Source of the DNA: Procambarus clarkii
Taxonomy: Eukaryota; Arthropoda; Malacostraca; Decapoda; Cambaridae
DNA length: 64,000 bases
Assembly: GCF_040958095.1 (NCBI RefSeq)
Contig: NC_091158.1
Span: 37,704,710 to 37,768,709, forward strand
Direction: 5' to 3'
Within the stretch, counting starts at the first letter, position 1, and each line of letters starts with the position of its first letter. Under the pieces are notes generated by a model. It was not told where the DNA came from. It made no database searches and saw only the letters and a list, made by a program, of their open reading frames with translations. This document shows, piece after piece, positions 45,512-57,227 of this stretch. The position numbers and the translations under genes were made by a program.

Positions 45512-47696
45512 ATGGTGCACAGCGGTGGTTTCAACAATTTTGTTTGAAATTGTTGAAAGGCTCACGCGTCTAGCCATTCAAACACGTGCGTGGATGGTAG
45601 GAGACAGCCGAGGGCCAGGATTAGTCATGCGCTTCACAACAGTGCGTTTGAGTGGGGATTGGCGAATCTTGGGTCATGCAGGCTGATATGATTAAGGTTT
45701 AGTTAGTAAGATTAGGCTGTTAAGATTTATTGAAAAGGAGACCGCTCCGAGTTGATTGGACTGGGTACCATACTCGACCCTTTGCAATTAATTCAGAGGT
45801 GTTGGGAGCCACCATACTCTCAACAGCAGTTCCTTGTGGGCTGTCTGGGCGGATATATCTGTGGGACGCCAGGAGATAGATCCGAGGGCGTTGTTAGACG
45901 ACCCAAAACGCTAGGAAAAACGTAATCCGTGAAGGGCGTTGCGGCCTCCGAGGGACAGACTAGTAACCTACCTAGCAGCGATTCAACAACTAAGTGATCG
46001 CACACTTAGTGGAGGTTGAGTCGTCCCTAGTCATAATTGTTGCTGAAAGCTGCGTGTCGCTCTGTTGGAACCTAGATGGTCGAGGCCTCTAGGCTAGGTG
46101 TGGTACGGCGAGCCGGTAGGAGCAATTATAAGATTAAGTCAAGTGCATTTTTGAATTAAGTATACTTCAATTTATAAAGTAATTTCCGTTTATTTTCGTT
46201 GTTCTAGAGATTAATTTTTTTTCCCTTACATTCAATCCCCGGTTAAAATTTTTTTTATCAAAGTGTTTAGCATTTTCTTGCATATTAGGCTAAGTGCGTA
46301 CATTAAGTTTTGTTATTCCCTGTTGTATTAGTCTAAGTCAGAGGCGTTGTTGCTAGAGTGTAGTTAATCCTCTGGACTTAGGGCTATTGGTCGGTCACTA
46401 TAGAAAGTGAAGGAGTTTAAGGGAATGTAAGTTGCGTGTAAATGCTTAATAGAGTCCGTGGAATATTTCTAAGTATTTTGGGATAAGTTTTCGGCTAAGT
46501 CAATGTCGGAAAGTCGTTAACTGTAATTAATTTGTATTCGTGGGTCACGTGTATGATCTGGGTATCATTAGGATTCCGCAGTCGATGCGAGTGATATTTT
46601 CTAGTTTTTACCAGTAAGACGGTAAAATTGTGTTTGTAGACTTAGAATTCTGTTTTCAGTAGAAACGTAGGTGAAAAATTTTCTAAGTCCAGCTTGGGCT
46701 TGAATCTGACTTTTTGACGGAAATTCTAATTTTCATGTTTCGTGTATATTCTGTGGTCAGTATTACTCTCTAGTGCGCGCAAGGGACGTAATTCTGTTCG
46801 TAAAGCATTAAACAGTGATAATTACATTTTTGCCGAATTTAGTTATTTTTCGAGAAAATCGTGTCGTAATTTTGTCAGAGTCCATTTGAGGTGAAAATCT
46901 CTGATTTTGAAAAAAATTCGAATTAGTGAGTGTTGAAACCGCCCGAAGTGTCAGTATTGTTCTGCATACAACGTCAGTAGTAAATAATAACGTATTTATA
47001 TCTGGGAACGAGAAACCCAAATTTTTGTGAATTAAAGGAGTTTTGTGATATTTGGGGTGATAGAATTTTTTTTCCGTCAGAGTCAGAAAATTGGTAGAGT
47101 CCAGCAATTGAGTAAAAACGCAGTTTTTGATAAAAATTCAATTTTTGGTAAGCAAATATATGTCCTGGGTGTCTACATTAATCGCTAGAGCGGTTCATTA
47201 ACGTAAAACTAGTTATTTTCCTTCAGAACAAAAATTTAGATTTTTCAGCGTTTAAGCGGAAAAGCGCGGGACTTAGTTTTTTTCAGCGCAGCTGGTCCCG
47301 CTCCATCAGTCATCCGTGGCCACGCTGCTCACTTCAAGCGCGTTTAGTATGCAAGTACAGTAAATATTCTTTATTAATCCATCACGAGTGCTGCGCGTTA
47401 GTTGCGTTATCATTTAAATTGTTTTATATAAATTAGATTCTTTAATTTTTTTAACGTAAAGGACTTAGGTTTCAGCAATAGAACTGCGGGATGTTTCACG
47501 GTCAGACACGAGTGCGGGGCAGACACTCATTCATTGGATTCACTTCAGCGATTCTCTCGATTAATTGTTGTTTCCTACTTTGGGAATTTAGTAGTTTTCT
47601 CTTGGAAAAGAGTTGTGATTTTTTTTTTATTTGTATAAGATCACGGTTGTAGTGAGTCCGGGTCGAGGGTGTACTAAAGGGTAGTTAAGAAGAGAC
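45512..47696 (+). other. Gypsy leader, no credible gene
   Basis: TGGTGCACAGCGGTGG, one base after the LTR (from 45,513), is in the position of a primer-binding site. I cannot match it to a tRNA with confidence. The next 2.1 kb up to the gag ATG is A/T-rich with repeated GTCAGAGTC/GTAGAGTCCAG and AAAATTC phrases and no open frame over 100 codons that looks coding. Confidence 0.6.
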
Positions 47697-48515
47697 ATGG
47701 CACACCAGGAATCAGAGAAAATGTTTAACCAAGATAGTGACCAGTCAGTAGGGACCAGTGGGAGGGGAAGGGTAGAGGACAGCACCTCTTCCGACACCAC
47801 TGGGGACCGCTCAGGTACACCTCATCCACCACTACAACAACCTCAACCCCACCTCCCATACCAACCCCATCCTCAATTCCCATACCAACCCCATCCTCAG
47901 TTCCCATACCAACCCTTCCCCCAACCCCAGGCCACTCCATACCCATTCCAACCCCAGGCCACCCCATACCTATACCCATACCCATTCCAACCCCAACCTC
48001 AATCCACACCCCAACCCGAGGCCACCCACACCATACCTCAACCTCAACCTCCATCCACACCCCAACCCCAGGCCACCCACACCATACCTCAACCCCAACC
48101 TCTATCCACACCCCAACCCCAGGCCACCCACACCATACCTCAACCCCTACCTCCATCCACACCCCAACCCGAGGCCACCCACACCATACCTCAACCCCAA
48201 CCTCTATCCACACCCCAACCCCAGGCCACCCACACCATACCTCAACCCCAACCCCAGGCCGCCACAGCCTTAGACAGGCAGATGCGCACGGAGACGCCGG
48301 GCACTCAGTTGTCGCCATACATAGAGGCGTTAAGTAAAGGCGAGGGAGCCAAGCCGAGTCACTGTGGCGCGGGTTCATCAGGCGGGAAGCAGCCCTCAGC
48401 TGCAAGTTCGAGCCACCCTGCGCGGGGTAACAATAGAGATCCGCGGAGGTGTTACTCCTGCGGGATGCGTGGGCATATACAGAGGGACTGTAAAGTCACT
48501 ATTACGAGGGCATGA
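47697..48515 (+). CDS. gag: Gag remnant: Pro/Gln-rich repeats plus CCHC knuckle, capsid missing
   Basis: A 272-codon frame from the first good ATG after the leader. Residues 1-40 are Ser/Gly/Asp-rich. Residues 40-185 are a Pro/Gln-rich region ending in five 17-residue repeats of the type STPQPQATHTIPQPQPL (51-bp DNA repeats, about 48,003-48,257). A CCHC zinc knuckle, CYSCGMRGHIQRDC, lies at 252-265. The knuckle would bind element RNA during particle assembly. Typical Gypsy gags carry a capsid domain of about 200 residues between such regions. Only about 50 residues lie there, so capsid has been lost. The frame ends in TGA, after which the protease continues in the same frame. Confidence 0.75.
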   Translation: MAHQESEKMFNQDSDQSVGTSGRGRVEDSTSSDTTGDRSGTPHPPLQQPQPHLPYQPHPQFPYQPHPQFPYQPFPQPQATPYPFQPQATPYLYPYPFQPQPQSTPQPEATHTIPQPQPPSTPQPQATHTIPQPQPLSTPQPQATHTIPQPLPPSTPQPEATHTIPQPQPLSTPQPQATHTIPQPQPQAATALDRQMRTETPGTQLSPYIEALSKGEGAKPSHCGAGSSGGKQPSAASSSHPARGNNRDPRRCYSCGMRGHIQRDCKVTITRA

Positions 48516-49142
48516 AAGCAGGCTCCTAGTGAAGGTAGGCCTACTTTTGAGGTGAAAGTGGAAGGTGTGAGATTGACAGCTTTTGTTGATACAGGAAGCC
48601 AGGCGACGGTAATTAAAAAGTCAGCCTTCAGCAACTTTAAGTATGCACGTCTTCAACGTTGCGCAAAGACATTAACAGCAGTCAATGGGGAAAAGATTGA
48701 GATCGTAGGTCAAGGTACAGTTAATTTTGAGATTGATGGGGAATTGCAGCCTCACACATGTACGATCGTAGAGAACCTTGATTTTCCTGGTCACATCTTA
48801 ATGGGAACTGATTTTCTGTCGCGATTTGATTATTCCTTGTCTGCTCAAAAAGGGGCTAGGAACTGCAGGTTGCAGTTGGGACAGACTTCCTACCCAGTGG
48901 AGACGATCGACCATCCCCCAGTTGTAGCTTCAATTAAGAGGAAGCTGAAATATAATGCGCACTATCCAAAATTGATTTTTAAGTCTCTTCCAGACACAGT
49001 TAAGAGGTCATGCGCCTTGCATGCATTGACCAAACAGAGTTGCCCACCACATTCTGTTAAATTTATTAAAGTAGCCGTGGGACGTCACATATACAACCAG
49101 GTACCACCCTTCAGGTGGCTGGGAGATGTGATAGTTTATTAA
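48516..49142 (+). pseudogene. Aspartic protease region, in frame after the gag TGA
   Basis: Reading on in the gag frame past a single TGA (48,513-48,515) gives an open frame of about 208 codons. It contains the retropepsin active site FVDTGSQ (about 48,585) and, some 70 residues later, HILMGTDFL, which fits the second conserved segment of Gypsy proteases. The TGA could be a translational read-through site or a CGA to TGA mutation. The frame then ends in TAA at 49,140-49,142 because of a frameshift at about 49,130-49,140: the downstream frame starting at 49,115 continues the polyprotein. Confidence 0.7.
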
Positions 49143-49612
49143 TTCCTCATCACTTAGTTGTAGTGCTCGATAAAGGTGCACTCATTCCAGTTGTCAATCT
49201 TTCACATAAGACTTTTCGCTTCAGGGCAGGTGATAGGGTATCTCAGGGAACCATGGTGGAGGACACAGAAATCTTTCACCATGAGTCAGCTGAGACGCCA
49301 ACCGTCACTGCACAATGTAGTGCACTGAATATGTTGAACACTAAAACACCATCCAAAGTACAATTCGAGACGAGAAATGTTGCACAGAATGTAGAGGAAG
49401 TGGAAAAATTAATTTCAGCACTTGATTTGCAACATGTTGCACAGGCGGATAGGAAGGCACTGAGAGGAGTTTTACGAAAATTCCCGAAATTGTTTGCGAC
49501 AGAGGATGACCAGATTGGTCTCCTTGATAAGATCGAGCACACCATTCCAACTGGTGATCATTTGCCTGTGTACACGAGACAGTGGAGGTTGCCGGAACAG
49601 GCGAAGAACGTT
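49115..49612 (+). pseudogene. Pol linker and start of reverse transcriptase, cut by insertion
   Basis: This frame (shifted relative to the protease) encodes the linker between protease and RT. Near the end come LFATEDDQIGLL and IEHTIPTGDH, then YTRQWRLPEQ, which matches the conserved approach to the Gypsy RT domain. It stops at codon GTT (49,610-49,612), immediately followed by the left terminus of the nested DNA element. The coding sense resumes at 56,396-56,398 in the frame expected once the insert and one 2-bp duplicate are subtracted. Confidence 0.8.
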
Positions 49613-50056
49613 CCCAGCAAACAATTTTAGGTTGCCACACCATATCTGGAAAGTATTTGAAAGGATTGGAAACGTTTGTTTTATCGTATCAGATACGATA
49701 TTGTGTGTGGACTTAAATAGGTTTCCAAAACTTATAACCAAAACCTACGTATCTAACACTAATTTGAGATGTTGTGGCAACTTTACAATCCTAACCTGAA
49801 TCATTCATAATCCATTCATATACCAATATGAATCTCTTATGAAAGGTTTGAGCCTATAATCTGAACCCTTTTCACATCTTTGTGTTTAAAGTTAAATTTC
49901 TTGAAATTAAATTATATTTTATATTATATTATTTTCATTATATTTTATATTATATTATTATTTTCAATTTAAATATTAAAACCAATTTAAGGGTAAAAAA
50001 AATCTAATAATTTATATTTCTTTTATTATTTACTAACAATTATAATTATCTACTAA
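49613..50056 (+). other. Left arm of element copy 2
   Basis: Matches 21,908-22,350 with few changes. The palindromic core ATCGTATC-A-GATACGAT is intact near 49,683-49,699, while the outer stem has one mismatch (GTTGCCACACCAT against ATGTTGTGGCAAC). Confidence 0.85.
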
Positions 50057-53000
50057 CGGAGAGAGGGGAGGCTGTACGGCGGAGAGTGGCGGCTGTGGCG
50101 GACAGTGGCGGATAGTGGCGGCGGGCGGTCAGTGGCGGATAGTGGCGGCGGGCGGACAGTGGCGGCGGGCGGACAGTGGGGGCGGCGGGCGGACAGTGGC
50201 GGCGGGCGGACAGTGGCGGCGGGCGGACAGTGGCGGCGGTGGCGGATAGTGGCGGCGGGCGGACAGTGGCGGCGGTGGCGGCGGGCGGACAGTGGCGGCG
50301 GGCGGACAGTGGCGGCGGTGGCGGATAGTGGCGACTGTGGCGGATAGTGGCGGCGGGCGGACCGTGGCGGCTGTGGCGGCGGTGATGGACAGTGGCGGCG
50401 GGCGGACAGTGGCGGCGGCGGGCGGACAGTGGCGGCGGCGGGCGGACAGTGGCGGCGGCGGGCGGAGAGTGGCGGCGGCGGGCGGAGAGTGGCGGCGGCG
50501 GGCGGACAGTGGCGGCGGCGGGCGGACAGTGGCGGCGGCGGGCGGACAGTGGTGGCGGCGGGCGAACAGTGGCGGCGACGGGCGGACAGTGGCGGCGGCG
50601 GGCGGACAGTGGCGGCGGCGGGCGGACAGTGGCGGCGGCGGGCGGACAGTGGTGGCGGCGGGCGAACAGTGGCGGCGACGGGCGGACAGTGGTGGCGGCG
50701 GGCGGACAGTGGTGGCGGTGGCAGACAGTGGTGGCGATGGCAGACAGTGGTGGCGGCGGGCGGACAGTGGTGGCGGCGGGCGGACAGTGGCGGCGGCGGG
50801 CGGACAGTGGTGGCGGCGGGCGAACAGTGGCGGCGACGGGCGGACAGTGGTGGCGGCGGGCGGACAGTGGTGGCGGTAGCAGACAGTGGTGGCGATGGCA
50901 GACAGTGGTGGCGGCGGGCGGACAGTGGTGGCGGTGGGCGGACAGTGGTGGCGGCGGGCGGACAGTGGTGGCGGTGGCAGACAGTGGTGGCGATGGCAGA
51001 CAGTGGTGGCGGTGGCGGATAGTGGCAGCGGGCGGACAGTGGCGGCGGGCGGACAGTGGCGGCGGGCGGACAGTGGCAGCGGTGGCGGATAGTGGCGGCG
51101 GGCGGACAGTGGCGGCGGGCGGACAGTGGCGGCGGTGGCGGATAGTGTCGGCGGGCGGACAGTGGCGGCGGGCGGACAGTGGCGGCGGGCGGACAGTGGC
51201 GGCGGGCGGACAGTGGCGGCGGTGGCGGATAGTGGCGGCGGGCGGACAGTGGCGGCGGTGGCGGATAGTGGCGGCGGGCGGACAGTGGCAGCGGGCGGAC
51301 AGTGGCGGCGGTGGCGGATAGTGGCGGATAGTGGCGGGGGCGGACAGTGGCGGCTGGCGGACAGTGGCGGCGGCGGGCGGACAGTGGCGGCGGCGGGCGG
51401 ACAGTAACGGCGGCGGGCGGACAGTGGCGGCGGCGGGCGGACAGTGGTGGCGGCGGGCGGACAGTGGTGGCGGCGGGCGGACAGTGGTGGCGACGGGCGG
51501 ACAGTGGTGGCGGCAGGCGGACAGTGGTGGCGGCGGGCGTAGAGTGGTGGCGGTGGACGGACAGTGGTGGCGGTGGCGGACAGTGGTGGCGGTGGCGGAC
51601 AGTGGTGGCGGTGGCGGACAGTGGCGGACAGTGGCGGCGGTGGCGGACAGTGGCGGCGGTGGCGGCGGTGGCGGACAGTGGCGGCGGTGGCGGACACTGG
51701 CGGCTGTGTCTGGCGGTGGTGGCGGGCGGTGGCGGGCGGCGGCTGTGATGGGTGGTGGCGGCTGTGGCGGACAGTGGCGGCGGTGGCGGCGGTGGCGGAC
51801 AGTGGCGGCGGTGGCGGACACTGGCGGCTGTGTCTGGCGGTGGTGGCGGGCGGTGGCGGGCGGCGGCTGTGATGGGTGGTGGCGGCTGTGGTGGGTGGTG
51901 GTGGTGGTGGGTGGTGGCGGCTGGCGGTGGTGGGTGGTGGTGGGTGGTGGCGGCGGTGGTGGTGGTGGGTGGTGGTGGCGGCGGCGGCTGGTGGTGGTGG
52001 GTGGTGGTGGCGGCGGCGGCTGGTGGCGGGCGGTGGTGGGTGGTGGTGGTGGGTGGTGGTGGTGGCGGCGGTGGTGGGTGGTGGTGGGTGGTGGCGGCGG
52101 GTGGTGGCGGCTGTGGTGGGTGGTGGCGATCGGCGGTGGTGGGGGCTGGTGGCAGCTGGCGGTGGCGACTGTGGCAACGGGCGGTGACGGCTGATAGCGG
52201 GCGGTGGTGGCGGCTGGTGGCGGGCGGTGGCAGCTGGTGGCGGCTGGTGGCAGTGGCAGCTGATGGCGGCTGGTGGTGGCGGCTGGTGGCAGTGGCAGCT
52301 GATGGCGGCTGGTGGTGGCGGCTGGCGGTGGCTACTGTGGCAACGGGCGGTGGCGGCTGATGGCGGGCGGTGGTGGCGGCTGGTGGTGGTGGCAGCTGGT
52401 GGCGGCTGGTGGCGGGCGGTGGTGGCGGCTGGTGGTGGTGGCAGCTGGTGGCGGCTGGTGGCGGTGATGGCGGCTGGTGGTGGTGGTGGTGGTGATGGCG
52501 GCTGGTGGCGGGCGGTGGCGGGCGGTGGCGGCTTGTGGCGGCTGGTGGTGGCGGCGGTGGTGGGTGGTGGTGGCGGCTGTGGTGGCGGTGGCGGACAGTG
52601 GCGGACAGTGGCGGCGGTGGCGGACAGTGGCGGCGGTGGCGGCGGTGGCGGACACTGGCGTCTGTGTCTGGCGGTGGTGGTGGGCGGTGGCGGGCGGCGG
52701 CGGCTGTGATGGGTGGTGGCGGCGGTGGTGGTGGGTGGTGGTGGCGGCGGTGGTGGGTGGTGGTGGGTGGTGGCGGCGGGTGGTGGCGGCTGTGGTGGGT
52801 GGTGGCGATCGGCGGTGGTGGGGGCTGGTGGCAGCTGGCGGTGGCGACTGTGGCAACGGGCGGTGACGGCTGATAGCGGGCGGTGGTGGCGGCTGGTGGC
52901 GGGCGGTGGCAGCTGGTGGCGGCTGGTGGCAGTGGCAGCTGATGGCGGCTGGTGGTGGCGGCTGGCGGTGGCTACTGTGGCAACGGGCGGTGGCGGCTGA

Positions 53001-53660
53001 TGGCGGGCGGTGGTGGCGGCTGGTGGTGGTGGCAGCTGGTGGCGGCTGGTGGCGGGCGGTGGTGGCGGCTGGTGGTGGTGGCAGCTGGTGGCGGCTGGTG
53101 GCGGTGATGGCGGCTGGTGGTGGTGGTGGTGGTGATGGCGGCTGGTGGCGGGCGGTGGCGGGCGGTGGCGGCTTGTGGCGGCTGGTGGTGGCGGCGGTGG
53201 TGGGTGGTGGTGGCGGCTGTGGTGGCGGTGGCGGACAGTGGCGGACAGTGGCGGCGGTGGCGGACAGTGGCGGCGGTGGCGGCGGTGGCGGACACTGGCG
53301 GCTGTGTCTGGCGGTGGTGGTGGGCGGTGGCGGGCGGCGGCGGCTGTGATGGGTGGTGGCGGCGGTGGTGGTGGGTGGTGGTGGCGGCGGCGGCTGGTGG
53401 TGGTGGGTGGTGGTGGCGGGTGGCGGTGGTGGGTGGTGGCGGCGGGTGGCGGTGGTGGGTGGCGGGTGGCGGCTGGTGGTGGGTGGTGGCGGTGAGTGGT
53501 GGCGGCTGGTGGTGACGGCGGGTGGTGGGTGGCGGGTGGCGGTGGGTGGTGGTGGGTGGCGGCTGGCGGTGGGTGGTGGCGGGTGGCGGCTGGCGGTGGA
53601 TGGTGGCGGGTGGTGGCGGGTGGTGGGTGGTGGCGGGTGGCGGCGGGTGGCGGCGGGTGG
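50057..53660 (+). repeat. G-rich minisatellite of element copy 2
   Basis: 3.6 kb of the same CGGCGGGCGGACAGTGG-type and GGTGGTGGGTGG-type units as copy 1, about 1 kb longer. Partial higher-order duplications exist: the phrase GGCGACTGTGGCAACGGG near 52,164 and 52,843 (offset about 679 bp), and blocks near 52,477 and 53,117 (offset 640 bp). A 1,194-codon minus-strand frame across it is low-complexity and rejected as a gene. Confidence 0.93.
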
Positions 53661-53959
53661 CGGCCAGCTGGGACACACCCTTCACCACTGAAGGTCTGAG
53701 CACACCTAACCATGTCTCTCTCACCACCAGAACAGTGTTGCCAGCTCGCGCTCTCAAAATGTTTCCTTCAAAGATTGTATATTATCTTTGAACAACAAGT
53801 GTGATTATCAAGGAAATAATGCATATATTATTGTCAAATTAATACTGTGCAATACCTTATTACATTCCTGCTAAATAATTATAATTTGAAACAGGACAAA
53901 ATATCCAACATATATATAAAAACCAACATTAGAGATCACGAGGCCTAGGCCTAGACCAC
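53661..53959 (+). other. Spacer module of element copy 2
   Basis: Counterpart of 24,905-25,214, sharing GGCCAGCTGGGACACACC and CAGTGTTGCCAGCTCGCG. The GAGGCCTAGGCCT palindrome is followed by a short deletion relative to copy 1. Confidence 0.8.
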
Positions 53960-55881
53960 ACATCCTGCTTTGCTGGCCTGCTACCCTCTCACACCTCACA
54001 CTCTTAACTCTCTCATAATCACTCTCACTCTCAATCACTCTTACGCACTATTACTCACTCTTAATCTCAATCACTCTTACACACTATTACTCACTCTTAC
54101 TCTCAATCACTCTTACGCACTATTACTCACTCTTACTCTCAGTCATCCTTACTCACTCACATACTCACTCTTACTCTGTCACTCTTACTCTGTCACTCTT
54201 ACTCTCTGTCACTCTTACTCTGTCACTCTTACTCTCTGTCACTCTTACTCTCTGTCACTCTTACTCTCTGTCACTCTTACTCTGTCACTCTTACTCTGTC
54301 ACTCTTACTCTCTGTCACTCTTACTCTCTGTCACATTTACTCTCTGTCACTCTTACTCTCTGTCACTCTTACTCTGTCATTCTTACTCACTCTCAGTCAC
54401 CCTTACCCATTCATACTCACTCTCTCACTCTTACTCTCATACTCTTACTCCCAATCACTCTTACTCTCAATCACTCTTATTCTCATTCTTACTCTTACTC
54501 TCACTCTTACTCCTACTCCCAATCACTCCTACTCCCAATCACTCTTACTCTCAATCACTCTTACTCTCAATCACTCTTACTCTCAATCACTCTTACTCTC
54601 ATTCTTACTCTTACTCACTTTTACTCTCAATCACTCTTATTCTCATTCTTACTCCTACTCCCAATCACTCTTACTCCCAATCACTCTTACTCTCAATCAC
54701 TCGATCTTACTCTCAATCACTCTTACTCTCACTAACTCTCAATCACTCTTACTCTCACTCTAACTCTAATAACTCTTACGCACTATTACTCACTCTCTCT
54801 CTCAGTCATCCTTACTCACTCTCATACTCACTCTTACTCTGTCACTCTTACTCTCTGTCACTCTTACTCTCTGTCACTCTTACTCTCTGTCACTCTTACT
54901 CTCTGTCACTCTTACTCGGTCACTCTTACTCTGTCACTCTTACTCTCTGTCACTCTTACTCTGTCACTCTTACTCTCTGTCACTCTTACTCTCTGTCACT
55001 CTTATTCTCTTTCACTCTTACTCTCTGTCACTCTTACTCTCTATCACTCTTACTCTGTCACTCTTACTCACTCTAAGTCACCCTTACCCATTCATACTCA
55101 CTCTCTCACTCTTACTCTCATACTCTTACTCTCAATTACTCTTACTCTCAATCACTCTTACTCCCAATCACTCCTACTCCCAATCACTCCTACTCTCAAT
55201 CACTCCTACTCTCATTCTTACTCTTACTCCCAATCACTCTTACTCTCAATCACTCTTATTCTCATTCCTACTCTCACTCTTACTCTTACTCCCAATCACT
55301 CTTACTCCCAATCACTCTTACTCTCAATCACTCTTACTCTCAATCACTCTTACTCTCAATCACTCTTACTCTCATTCTTACTCTTACTCTCAATCACTCT
55401 TATTCTCATTCTTACTCTTACTCTCACTCTTACTCTTACTCCCAATCACTCTTACTCTCAATCACTCTTACTCTCAATCACTCTTACTCTCAATCACTCT
55501 TACTCTCATTCTTACTCTTACTCACTCTTACTCTCAATCACTCTTACTCTCATTCTTACTCCTACTCTCACTCTTACTCCTACTCCCAATCACTCTTACT
55601 CTCAATCACTCTTACTCTCAATCACTCTTACTCTCACTAACTCTCAATCACTCTTACTCTCACTCTAACTCTCAATCACTCTTACTCTCATACTCACCCT
55701 TACTCTCAATCACTTTTACTCTCACTCTTACTCATTCTGTCACCCTTACTCTCACTCTTACTCACTCTCAGTCACTCTTACTTATACTCACTCTTACTCA
55801 CACTTACACACTCTCTGGCACTCTAACTCACCTTCAGTCACTCTTACTCTTACCCACTCTCGCTCACTCTTACTCACTCTA
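53960..55881 (+). repeat. 16-bp pyrimidine-rich array of element copy 2
   Basis: TCTCTGTCACTCTTAC and TCTCAATCACTCTTAC units as in copy 1, but only about 1.9 kb. A 368-codon Leu/Ser/Thr frame is an artefact. Confidence 0.95.
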
Positions 55882-56395
55882 GTTAATAAGAACACGCCAA
55901 TATAAGACAACAAAACGTTTTCAGATTCTTTCACACCACTTTCCAGCAACTTTTATAATTTATATAAATTATCTTAGGGAATAATACATAAATTATATAT
56001 TTAAACATGATATTAGTGTTTAGTGGAATGCATAAGGAGTCAAATTGTGTTAAAAAGAGCGATTTTTAGAAAATTTGGAAAACTACTTTTTTCTGATCAT
56101 ATTGTAACGAAATGGATTTTGAACGTTTCACTCAGCCAATATATACCATTCACAATTTATTAAAGAATTTAAAAAAAAAAACACCATAAATTTTATATTT
56201 AAACATGTAAAAACTATTTGTAATACATTAGGAACAAAAAAGTTGAGTAAAACAATTTATTATAAAACCTTTGTGTTTGGATTTTTTGATTAAAAGTTTC
56301 TCAAAGTCTCTCCGGCACCATTCTCAATGCAAATCATTCCCACGCCTATGGGAAAAGATAGACAAACGTTTTCTAGATGATTTGTGTTTGCTGGG
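55882..56395 (+). other. Right arm of element copy 2
   Basis: Matches 28,271-28,783 and 11,529-12,027 at high identity. It ends exactly at TGTTTGCTGGG before the resumed RT frame. Confidence 0.85.
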
Positions 56396-57222
56396 TTATC
56401 AGGGAGGAGTGCCAGAAAATGTTGAGACAGGGCGTGATAGAGCCTAGTACGTCACCATGGCTCTCTCCTGTTGTGCTAGTTCAGAAACCGGACGGTAGTT
56501 ATCGTTTCTGTGTTGACTACCGGAAGGTGAACGAACTAACTAAGGGTGATGTGTATCCGTTGCCCCGAATACAGGAGATAATAGATCAATTTGGTGCGGC
56601 TAAGTATTTCTCAACTCTTGACGCAAAATCGGCGTATTGGGCGATTCCGGTGGCAGAACAAGATAGGGAAAAAACAGCATTCTCGGATGGTAGGCACACT
56701 TATCAATTCCGTAGGATGCCGTTTGGTTTGAAGACAGCGCCTTCGTCGTTTCAGAGGGCCATCAACTTTATCCTTAGTCCGGTACTGGGTAGGCATTCTT
56801 TAGCGTACCTGGATGATGTTGTGATATATTCCAGGACGTTTGAGGAACACCTGCAGGACTTGACTGAGACTTTGAAGTTGTTAGATCAGGCAGGTTTCAG
56901 GCTGAATGTTCAGAAGTGCACCCTGGCGGCTCAGAAATTCAAATTTCTCGGGTTCCAGGTGTGCCCAGACGGTATCCGCCCTGACCCAGATTCTTGCCGC
57001 GCCATTGCTGACATGCCTACTCCAAGGACAGCAAAGGACGTGCGTAGGTTTTTGGGGGCGGCCGGATATTTTCGTCGTCATATTGAAGGTTTCGCGGGCA
57101 TTTCCGCACCCCTGATTGATCTGACAATGAAAAATGCGAAGTTTGTGTGGAAATCAGAACATGACGAGGCCTATCGAAAACTGAAAGACGCTGGTCTCAC
57201 GAACTTTCGGCCCACTCATTCC
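56396..57222 (+). pseudogene. pol: Gypsy reverse transcriptase, 3' part
   Basis: The frame resumes with the residues VIREECQKML after the insert. Conserved RT blocks follow in order: FCVDYRKVN, the first catalytic Asp in STLDAKSAYW, FRRMPFGLKTAP, and the active-site YLDD box (about 56,806-56,817). The thumb/connection segment with FLGAAGYFRRHI comes next. RT would copy the element RNA into DNA. Catalytic residues are intact but the domain is split from its N-terminal edge by the 6.8-kb insert. Near 57,205-57,222 the sequence jumps to the end of RNase H in another frame. Confidence 0.88.
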
Positions 57223-57225
57223 AGA
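57205..57225 (+). other. Deletion junction removing RNase H
   Basis: Upstream sequence ends with the RT connection (AYRKLKDA). Downstream sequence starts with YKPGPAHVVPDTLSR, the segment that normally follows RNase H in Gypsy polyproteins. The whole RNase H domain, usually about 120-130 residues, and its catalytic Asp/Glu set are absent, and the frame changes across the join. Confidence 0.75.
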
Positions 57226-57227
57226 TC

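Larger units (their letters stand above)
49613..56395 (+). mobile_element. CCCAGCAAAC element, copy 2 (6,783 bp), inside Gypsy RT
   Basis: Starts CCCAGCAAACA at 49,613 and ends TGTTTGCTGGG at 56,395, with TT at 49,611-49,612 and 56,396-56,397 as target duplication. Same module order and polarity as copy 1: left arm (49,613-50,056), G-rich minisatellite (50,057-53,660), spacer (53,661-53,959), pyrimidine array (53,960-55,881) and right arm (55,882-56,395). The arms and spacer are close to copy 1, while both internal arrays differ in length. Insertion into a conserved protein-coding frame gives a base-exact boundary, independent of the satellite. No protein is encoded. Confidence 0.9.

Noticed and set aside
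50129..53713. 1,194-codon minus-strand frame
   Set aside because: Same minisatellite in element copy 2. Its length follows from base composition, since stops are nearly impossible in such sequence.
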